Below, piece by piece: positions 56,458 through 64,000 of a stretch of DNA of 64,000 nucleotides. The notes under the pieces were generated by a model that saw only the letters and a program-made list of their open reading frames with translations, did no database searches and was not told the DNA's origin. Each line of letters begins with the position of its first letter. Within the stretch, counting starts at the first letter, position 1. Position numbers and translations under genes: made by a program. The DNA is from Asparagus officinalis (lineage: Eukaryota; Streptophyta; Magnoliopsida; Asparagales; Asparagaceae), in assembly GCF_001876935.1 (NCBI RefSeq), contig NC_033802.1:12434681-12498680 (forward strand). The letters run 5' to 3'.

Positions 56458-56471
56458 TGGTATCAAAGCAC
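56458..56471 (+). promoter_or_regulatory. Primer binding site (tRNA-iMet type)
   Basis: TGGTATCAAAGCAC follows the LTR end after two bases; the canonical sequence is TGGTATCAGAGC. Confidence 0.8.
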
Positions 56472-57452
56472 AACACAACCTGGAAATCAACTCACACCTG
56501 ACAAGATAGAAAAGACTCAGAATTAAGAAAAACAACGATTTACGTGGTTTGGTGGATCAACCTTGATCTATATCCATAGGACACAATATAAAAAAAAATT
56601 ACTATGTATCAAAGAGAACCATAAGAGGAAGCACTCAACTCTCGTCTCTCAATCTCTCAGTCTTTCATACATAATCTCTCATATTCTCTCTAATGCCCTC
56701 TTCTTACAATATTTTCGACTTATGAAGACTATAAAACCCTCTCTTAATGTTGCAATCTTTCGGATGGATGAATATTGCGAAACCCTCTCATCTTGCACAC
56801 TATCATCCTGCACACTATCTCTGAATCTAGTCTATGCCCTCTCCTGACCTAAATTATAAAAATAGCATCTCCTCCTCCTTCTCTCATTAGTTTTTCCTCT
56901 AATAATAGAATTATATATAGAAAAAACAAAATCCCATCTTAGAAAACTTTCTAATTAGAATATGATACCAACTCTTTATCACAATAAGACAAAGTATCCT
57001 AATCACGATACACTTGTAAACCAATCTAACTCTCATGAAGTTTCACAAAGTATCAAATACACAATTCCAACATTCTTCACCTTAGATTTGATTCTCAAGC
57101 CACTTCGAAGATCTACTATTGTTGTCTTGAAACTTCATCTCTACTGCTAGTGCCTTCTATTCTTTTGCACTTAACTAAAAATTCACACACGTCTAATCGG
57201 AGCACCTGCACCCCAACTGGAATGCCCTGTGACCCTTGCTGTCACCTACCTTGTTGTGACGCCTACACCTCTATTGTACACACCAAGAGACCTTCACCAC
57301 AGCACTAGAAGAAAATCTAACATGCTTCTCTTTTGTGAGCCTGACGGTAGCCCTTTGCTTGTTGTCCTCATTCTTCACCTACATCGCTCGCCTAGGACCA
57401 AATCAGTGCACCTGTGTTATTATCTTCTCCATTGCTTGGCTTGGATTGGATA
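56472..57452. other. Short leader, then possible minus-oriented LTR debris
   Basis: After about 55 bp of leader, the sequence GATTTACGTGGTTTGG at 56534 resembles the inverted complement of 56360-56376 in the preceding LTR. The following pyrimidine-rich stretch with TATATATAG (about 56910) could be a decayed copia LTR in minus orientation. No gene is recognised. Confidence 0.3.
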
Positions 57453-57896
57453 TGTCATGCCCTGACCTCGTGGCCCCGTTGGCGTGTGCAAGCCATGAGA
57501 TCCACCGAGTGTAACACATTGTTTGGTTCAAACCATTGCCAAAATCGACTAGCTGATGTTACACTTGACTCTTTGGCTTACCTATTTAAGCCACTAAAAA
57601 TTTCACTTATTTCCCAATGTGGGACTATTCACACACGTGGTGTAACACTTAGCCCCGATAGCACTTAGTTCCACACTTCCGATTGATAACTGCTCTAATA
57701 CTATTTATCACGCCCCAGGCCCGTGGGCCCGTTGGCGCGTGTAACCCGAGGTTACCACCCAGTGTAATATATTATTTGGCTCAAATCACTACCAAAATCG
57801 ACTAACCGATATTACACTTGCATTTTAGGCTTACCTATTTAAACCACTTAAAATTCTCACTCATTTCTTGATGTGGGACTAAAAAGGGGTGTCACA
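57453..57896 (-). mobile_element. TRIM (miniature LTR retrotransposon), 444 bp
   Basis: Two direct repeats of about 195 and 191 bp (57453-57647 and 57706-57896) share GTTGGCG(T/C)GTG, CCAAAATCGACTA and ATGTGGGACTA. They are separated by 58 bp. On the minus strand the sequence next to the right LTR reads AGTATTAGAGCAG, close to the iMet primer site TGGTATCAGAGC, and a G-rich tract precedes the left LTR. No coding sequence exists. LTR identity is moderate, so the copy is old. The flanks show no matching 5-bp TSD. Confidence 0.75.
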
Positions 57897-58460
57897 TGAC
57901 GTGAGTGCTTGTCATCCTATTCTACCACAGTCCAATGCCAGCATCTCCTCTATGTGTGTCATTCATCTGTGTCTACTTGCAAGCTCAACCTAATTTGACA
58001 TTATCCCCAAGGCTATACACATCAACCATCTCCTGCTCTTGCAATGACTCTGAATCATTGCATGATGAGAGCTCCTCTATAGAGTCACGTTTGACTCTTG
58101 CACACCTATCTCTTCTAATGTAGCTTCCTCACTTTCCTACATTTTGACCCATCCGAGTACAATCCGAAAAATCAAACCCTTACATTACCTTCAGAGCACT
58201 CCAAAATCTAATAGCGACTACTTGATTATTAGAATTTGCCTTCAATTCACCAATCTTCTCACAAATTGACGTAGACCATCGATCTGGATTTAAAAATAAG
58301 GGAAAATTGCTTCTATCCCCCAAAAGAACAAGTATTCCTCCACCCAAGACTTTTTCAAAGCACCAAAACCCCTAAATCAAAATCCGAATTCGTTTAGCCT
58401 AAAAAAGTTGAAATTAAACCCCTCATTTGTACTTTACAAACTCATGACTATTAGCTCTCT
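57897..58460. other. Non-coding region
   Basis: I see no gene or element ends here. Confidence 0.4.
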
Positions 58461-59204
58461 TGTTTTGATGATGATTTCCAAACACCATTATTGATGCTAA
58501 TTGCTTGTTGAGTGATATTATGCAAATTATATTTTGTCAAACAATATAGTGCCACAATTGGAGGTTGGATGGAATATGAGCTATAACGATGATATCCATG
58601 GAGGTAGAGGCTAGTTGATAAAGAGAAGCTTTCAAGAGCAATATATATAGAGGAACTTCATCAAACAATATTTGGCAAATATCGTTATTTAAGCTTTGTA
58701 CGCTATCATAACCGATATTTGTATTTTTACTTTCTCTCTAGACCATAATGTAGGCAAGAATTAATGTATATAATTTTTGAAGCACTTGGGGATCATTCAC
58801 ACACACTTGTGTTTTTAACCATTTTACAAAATAGTGTGATTTTACAAAAGGTAAATGAGATTTCAAAAATTTCTTCTCAAACATATTTGTTTTCATGTTT
58901 ATAATCGTTCCCCAAAATTTTACTATTTTTAGAGTTTATTTGTTATTTTATTTTGAATTTACAAATTCAAAATTTCATCTTAAAACCTGCGTCTGGAAGT
59001 ATCCATTTTTGGTCGACCGGGTCTTACCCGTCGATCGACCAGCCAGATGGTCTGTTTATAGAACCTGCAAACAAATCAGCAATCAGTCGACCAGCACACA
59101 ATATTCGGTCAACCGTTGGTGTAGGTTTAGTTGACTGATACAACATTGTCGATCGACCGAACGAGCTCGAGATTTTCTAGTCTGCCAACGGTCATCTAGT
59201 CGGT
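58461..59204 (+). mobile_element. Copia-type LTR, plus orientation, interrupted by chromovirus
   Basis: It starts TGTTTTGATGATGATTTCC, like the minus-oriented LTR at 54980. An array of GTCGACCG and GTCGATCGACC motifs occupies 59013-59165. The LTR is cut at 59204 by the chromovirus LTR, and its remainder lies outside the window. Confidence 0.5.
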
Positions 59205-59409
59205 TGTAAGACCCCGTAGATTTTGATAATTTATATATGTGACTATTAGTGAAAAATAATATTTATTTATGATAAATATCTTTATGACATGGTTGTGCAT
59301 GAAATCTAGCATTTTTGAGCTTATGAGGATGTATATATGCATCAGTTATGAGGTTGAGTTTGCAAAATTGCAAATCATAAGCATCAGAGTCGAAGAACTC
59401 AGTTTTCAG

Positions 59410-60445
59410 CTCATGAGTTGACCCATGACTGTCATGAGTCGACTCATGATATCATCTCCCTTTGTCATAAGTCTCTGCTGAGTCGACTCATTATCTTATG
59501 AGTCGACCCATGAGTTATGAGTCGACTCATGACTGTCATGAGTCGACTCATCAGGGGTTTTCTGAGTTTTGTGGGTCGGGTTTGTTTGGGTTTCGGGTCG
59601 GGTTTTAACTGTTCACATATATTCTCCTCCACCTGAAAACACCTTTTTTCATCAGTTCTCCCCAGAGAAACCCTAGCCTCCTCTCCCATTCAAAACCCTA
59701 GTTCGTTTTTAGGTATTTTAGGATATTTTCGGGGGATTTCAACAGCTTCTTTTGGATTGCAGCGAAGGGGATCGTTCTTCAATACATCTGAGGCGAGTAA
59801 CATCTCGCCCAATCCTTCTCCCATGTTTTCAACAGTTTACAAACGTTTTTCATGAGTTTTATTAAGCCTAAGACTTATTTCAAGTATAAATCAATGTTCT
59901 TTTTAGGGTGAATGCTAGAAATCATGCGTTTCAGATTTGAAATCCTCACCAACGAGTTTTTGATGAAAATCCAGATCTGAAAATTTATTTAAGAATAACA
60001 AATATGAGTTTTTATTTTGATTAAATGCTTTCACTCATGTTTAGGAGTTAAAAGTTAGGTCTAACATGCTAATGTTCGTTTCTCATGCTATATATGAATT
60101 TATCACTGCCTTATAGTCTAGAATTGATAGTGATGGAGCTAATGTTCGTTTCTCATGCTATATATGAATTTATCACTGCCTTATAGTCTAGAATTGATAG
60201 TGATGGATGTGAAGATTAGTGTAGAGGAAGTATGGAACGAGATGGACGAGCTGCAGTTGTGAAACATCTAGTTTTCAGCCCGTGAGTCGACTCATGACTC
60301 ATCATGAGTCGACCCATGACTGTCATGAGTCGACTCACGAAGTCAATTCCTGTTATTCATAAGTGTCTGCTGAGTCGACTCGTCAGTATATGAGTCGACC
60401 CATGAGTCATAAGTTGACTCATAGCTGATCATGAGTCGACTCATT
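59410..60445. repeat. Two blocks of TGAGTCGACTCA palindromes in the chromovirus LTR
   Basis: Block 1 (59410-59560) and block 2 (60275-60445) share the order CATGACTGTCATGAGTCGAC, then CATAAGT, TCTGCTGAGTCGACTC, and TATGAGTCGACCCATGAGT. They are diverged copies of one block about 870 bp apart. Confidence 0.9.
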
Positions 60446-60719
60446 GGAGTTTTTCCTATTTTGTTTGTATTCCTGCTTGATTACCTATTGTGCTTATACT
60501 TTCATACAGTGTTCATATATGATCGAGGGTTCTGTTGAGCTTTTGTTGAACATGAGAATGTTACCTTGTTTATCGGGTATTAAATTGCAGTATTTATGAT
60601 TTTATCTACACATGTAAAATGACTTTTCTGACACAAGCTTAGATATGTACAACGAGGCATGTACAAGAGTAGAATATGTATACCTATACTATTAGTATTC
60701 CATGGTTCTTATACATAGT

Positions 60720-60957
60720 CCTCTTGTTGGACTATAATCCATTAAAGTCCCCGTGTTGGACTATAATCCATTAAAGTCCTCGTGTTGGACTATAATCCAT
60801 TAAAGTCCTCGTGTTGGACTATAATCCATTAAAGTTCTCGTGTTGGACTACTATAATCCATTAAAGTCCTCGTGTTGGACTATAATCCATTAAAGTTCTC
60901 GTGTTGGACTATAATCCATTAAAGTTCTCGTGTTGGACAATAATCCATTACAGTCTT
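60720..60957. repeat. 29-bp minisatellite, eight to nine copies
   Basis: The unit is TGTTGGACTATAATCCATTA plus AAGTCCTCG. Copies differ at one or two positions (TCC/TTC/CCC), and one has a 3-bp CTA insertion. Confidence 0.97.
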
Positions 60958-61897
60958 ATATTGGATAATTGCTAAACCTTGAGTATGTTTCTTAACCGAG
61001 TTTGGAACATGACATATCATATGAGGCTAGGACACGATAGCTACCTAAGTTGGATATGTCTCTTATTGTAATCTTTGGCATGTTTACGTTTATCAGTAGA
61101 GATGTGTTTGTTTTCTTTATCGTTTCCTGTATTAGACTTCGGGTTTGGTGTTTAGGAAATTACAATTTGAGATACAAGGTATATACATGAGGGTTTCCTT
61201 ATTTGGATTATTTTGCTCGACGTACCTACGCTCGTGTTGTAATTTTCTAAGTACCGAAACCTATTATTGTTAGGATAAATGATCTTATATTATTATGTAT
61301 TATCTGTATTTTCATATACAACAAGCCCTTTCCCTTGGGGTTGGTTGTGATGTTGCTCGCTAGCGCTTTGACGCTCGTTGTTCCTCCCACTTTCAGGTAA
61401 CGAGCCAGGAACCCGGAGAGTCGCAGGTTGATGGCGATGCACTTTAGCTTCAGCCGTCTATTTAGTTATATTTTCTTTGAGCTCCACTGTAGACTTTTGT
61501 GTAGACATTTGAGAGTTTTATTCTAGAAGTTGTAAAGGCTGTGTGCCTTATTTCCTCTTGTCAGACATTTTGTATTTGAGACTTGTTGAGAACTCCAGTT
61601 CATTTATGACATTTTGTATTTGAGACTTGTTGAGAACTCCAGTTCATTTATTTCAGACATTTACTTGTATTTCAGTAAATTAATTGATGAAATATTAATT
61701 TGATCTCTATCATTTCATCAGTTGATTCTTGTATTATCTCTTACTTGCTTTTGTACCTACACCTGTTATTGACTCTACTAGAGAGATAGTAATTATGATG
61801 GTGAAACATGTTATTGCACGGTGTGGTGCATGGCAGGTTTGATATTTCTGGTTTCACCTCTGACTGCAGCCTTGTGTGAACCCAGTGGCATTACAGT

Positions 61898-61909
61898 TGG
61901 TATCAGAGC
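61898..61909 (+). promoter_or_regulatory. Primer binding site (tRNA-iMet)
   Basis: TGGTATCAGAGC is the canonical chromovirus primer site, two bases after the LTR. Confidence 0.95.
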
Positions 61910-62189
61910 TCTAGTTCTAGTATCCTTAGGATCATACTGTGTCGAGTCGTGGAGCTAGGTTAGAGTTTCTTAGGATTCATGTATAGAGTCCGCTAAGGAT
62001 TTTCTAGTATGAGTGAGGACGGTATATCCGTATATCTTAAAATTTTGAGAAATTTTTTTATGACAACTATTTTTGTTTAAAGTATATGTGTGAATACTAT
62101 ATGGTGTGAAAATCGTATTGTGATACATTATGTATCTATATATGTCTACTTTGACTCATGAACTCTTATTTTCTTATGATCAGAGAGAA

Positions 62190-63056
62190 ATAGCAGGACG
62201 TGGCAGACCCCGTACTCGCAGAGCCGTTCAGGCAGAGCCCCAGCAGGCTCCACCTGAGCCACAGCAGGCTCCACCCGAGCAGGAGCAGACACCACCTGAG
62301 CCGCAGCAGGCTCCCCAGTACCTCATTGATCTCATGGCTCCTATCGTAGCTAGGATGGCAGCGATTGAGGAGCTTGTGGCGAGTCATATCGCGCCACCGA
62401 CACCACCACCACCACCTCCAGTAGTTCCACCACAGGGGATACCAGCCGTCCCAATCAGAGAGAGATACCCAGAGGTAGCACCTGCAGCTATTCCACCAGC
62501 GGTACCGGATAGAGCCACGGAGCAGGAGGTTTGGCTCTGCTTAGTAGAGATGTACCAAAAGATGAGAGCACCGGAGTTCCAGGGCCCTTCAGACCCACTT
62601 GTAGCCCACAAGTGGAAGGAGGATGTGAGTAATGTCCTAGACATACTCAATGTAGACTCAGTACAGAAGCAAAGACTGGCATCATATAGTCTGAAGGGGG
62701 ATGCCGGAAGATGGTACCGATTCCAGTTTCCATTAGAGCAGTGGATGATTCTCACTTGGGAGGATTTTGTTTACTTATTTGATGCACAGTATGTTTCTTC
62801 TGCAGCACGGACTGGGAAGGAATTTGAGTTGTCCCATTTGACTCAGGGGGACATGTCAGTTGCAGAGTTTGAGAACAAGTTCATGGAGTTGCTGCATTTC
62901 ACGGGGATGTGGCAGACAGGAAAGCGTCAGGCTCAGATGTTCCTAGCAGGGCTTCGCCCTAATCTTCGCCGATACCTCGTCTCGAGGAAGTTCTATTCAG
63001 TCCGGGAGGTAGCTGAGGCTGCCACCTCAAAGGAGTATGAGACAGCTATGTTTTAG
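62190..63056 (+). pseudogene. Chromovirus gag
   Basis: The frame shows a Pro/Gln-rich N-terminus, then the gag domain: PEFQGPSDPLVAHKWKED, QKQRLASYSLKGDAGRWYRF, SAARTGKEFELSHLTQGDMS and GLRPNLRRYLVSRKF. The open frame can be extended back to an ATG at 62130, but relatives usually start M-A-G-R-G. Here that position (62190) reads ATA, so the original start was probably lost by ATG to ATA. A TAG at 63054 ends the frame; the same frame continues into the nucleocapsid. Confidence 0.85.
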
Positions 63057-63998
63057 AAGGACAAGGAGGGAAAGACTAAGACAGGACAGATTGGAGACAA
63101 GGGGAAGAACAAGAGGCCCTTGACAGGACATCATCAGCAGTAGCAGGGCCCTCATAAGAGGGGACCCCAGCAAGATCAGAGGGCACATTATCAGCGCAAG
63201 TTTCAGGGGGTATGCTTTAACTATTGCAAGGTGGGACACAAGGCATCAGAGTGTCGTAGTGCACCAGTAGGAGCTCAGCAGGGCAGGGGTCCGAACCAGT
63301 AGTAGCCGCGACAGCAGGGCCGAGGTCAGGGTCAGTAGGTCAGGCTTGAGGCACCGCCAACAGCGCAGAGGCCAGAGGGGCAGGTTCGAGCAGTCTAGGA
63401 GGCCCCCCAGGGATAGATTATCCTGTATTTTCTAGCACCAGTGGTAGAGCAGTCTTCAGCACCAGGCATAGTATATGCAGTGGTTCCTCATGATCATGGT
63501 GCCAGTGGTGCAGTTGTGAAGGGTACGTTCCTCGTGAATTCCTTTCCCGCCCGTATTCTTTTTGATTCGGGAGCTTCGCATTCTTTCATTTCGTATGCTT
63601 ACATGGATAGACTTCAGCTCGTAGCTCATTCGTTAGACACCCCTTTATCAGTTTCCACCCCTCTAGGAGAGGTATCGCTTCTGGAGAGCGTTTGTAGGAG
63701 GTGTATCATCAGTTTAGACGAGTCCGAGTTCATAGTCGATCTGATAGTTTTGCATATGTCCGAGTTCGATGTCATCCTTGGTATGGATTGGTTGTCGTCC
63801 TACCATATTAGTATTGACTGTTTTGCGAAGACAGTCAGATTGCGAACGCCCGATGGGTCCGAGATGATTGTGGCCACTTCTCAGGGCAATCGCTTTGCGG
63901 AGTCGTTTCTGGCGTTCATCGATGAGGTGATGCGACGGGATCAGAGTTCTGATTTATTAGAGACTAGAGTTGTCTCGGATTATCAGGATGTCTTTTAG
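63057..63998 (+). pseudogene. Chromovirus nucleocapsid and protease
   Basis: The frame of gag continues with a Gln-rich linker broken by TAG codons at 63141, 63300, 63303, 63336, 63396 and 63414. The zinc knuckle near 63211-63255 reads CFNYCKVGHKASEC where relatives have CFNCGKVGH, so the first Cys pair has lost its CX2C spacing. The protease follows (about 63530-63850): FDSGASHSFIS active site, SEFDVILGMDWLS. A further TAG at 63996 interrupts the start of reverse transcriptase (YQDVF). The rest of pol lies outside the window. Confidence 0.85.
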
Positions 63999-64000
63999 GA

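Larger units (their letters stand above)
59205..61895 (+). mobile_element. 5' LTR of a chromovirus (Tekay-like), 2,691 bp
   Basis: It begins TGTAAGACCCCGTAGATTTT, a start typical of Tekay/Del LTRs, and ends GGCATTACA two bases before the primer site. Two similar blocks with TGAGTCGACTCA motifs lie at 59410-59560 and 60275-60445. A TATA-like ACATATATTC at about 59616 follows the first. A 29-bp minisatellite occupies 60720-60957. Exact duplications of 70 bp (60068-60207) and 44 bp (61564-61651) occur. The expected TSD is TCGGT (59200-59204); the other copy is outside the window. Confidence 0.85.

Noticed and set aside
57453..57896. Cassandra-type TRIM carrying 5S rRNA sequence
   Set aside because: I looked for the 5S internal promoter in the LTRs and found none.
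60720..60957. CRISPR-like 29-bp repeat array
   Set aside because: Units are directly adjacent without spacers, and the genome is a plant.

Overview
This window is repeat-dense nuclear DNA from a flowering plant. It is built almost entirely of LTR retrotransposons (Ty3/gypsy Athila, Tat and chromovirus lineages, and Ty1/copia), plus LINE fragments, one TRIM and several MITEs. There is no intact conserved host gene. The host-like sequences are one decayed SAUR-type gene and one small putative secreted-peptide ORF. I cannot place the species. Two 1,000-base N runs (28281-29280 and 51515-52514) are scaffold gaps, both inside Tat-type gag-pol.

Layout. 1-5010: degraded chromovirus integrase (minus), a LINE reverse-transcriptase fragment, and a small ORF whose promoter side and 3' side are both tandemly duplicated. 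5011-12491: a Tat-type LTR (5285-6334) with decayed gag carrying a 583-bp tandem duplication, a second LINE copy, a deleted reverse transcriptase/RNase H, an Athila LTR fragment, and a second copy of the 5011-5490 sequence. 12492-28280: a plus-strand Tat element whose 5' LTR is split by a complete minus-strand Athila element (13169-23929, TSD CGGTG, tRNA-Asp-type primer binding site). 29281-35800: AT-rich sequence with two MITEs, the SAUR pseudogene and an inverted-repeat element. 35800-39229: an orphan three-exon 'antisense' retroelement gene with a plant-mobile-domain-like motif, then a truncated copia pol. 39230-51514: a minus-strand Tat element with a 3' LTR, a multi-exon gene running antisense between pol and the 3' LTR, and pol and gag-pro split by a solo LTR (47868-48953, TSD ACCTG). 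52515-59204: copia-type LTRs and pol debris, with a TRIM. 59205-64000: the 5' LTR, gag and protease of a chromovirus (Tekay-like by LTR start and primer site), cut by the window edge.

How the parts relate. Nesting gives a relative age order: the Tat LTR at 5285/12335 is oldest, then the Tat element at 12492, then Athila. A solo LTR of the 12492 family also landed in the minus-strand Tat element, and the chromovirus landed in a copia LTR. Nearly all coding regions carry stops explainable by C-to-T or G-to-A change, as expected of methylated, silenced elements.

The most unusual observations are these. (1) In most of the LTR families here, a tandem array of a short palindrome, different in sequence between families, lies next to or a few hundred bases upstream of the TATA box. 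(2) The antisense gene in the Tat element carries three tandem 72-bp exons with their introns, and copies of the same minisatellite families bracket the gene. (3) Exact two-copy tandem duplications cluster near 44 and 69-70 bp in unrelated sequences; they are either a real mutational signature or an assembly artefact.
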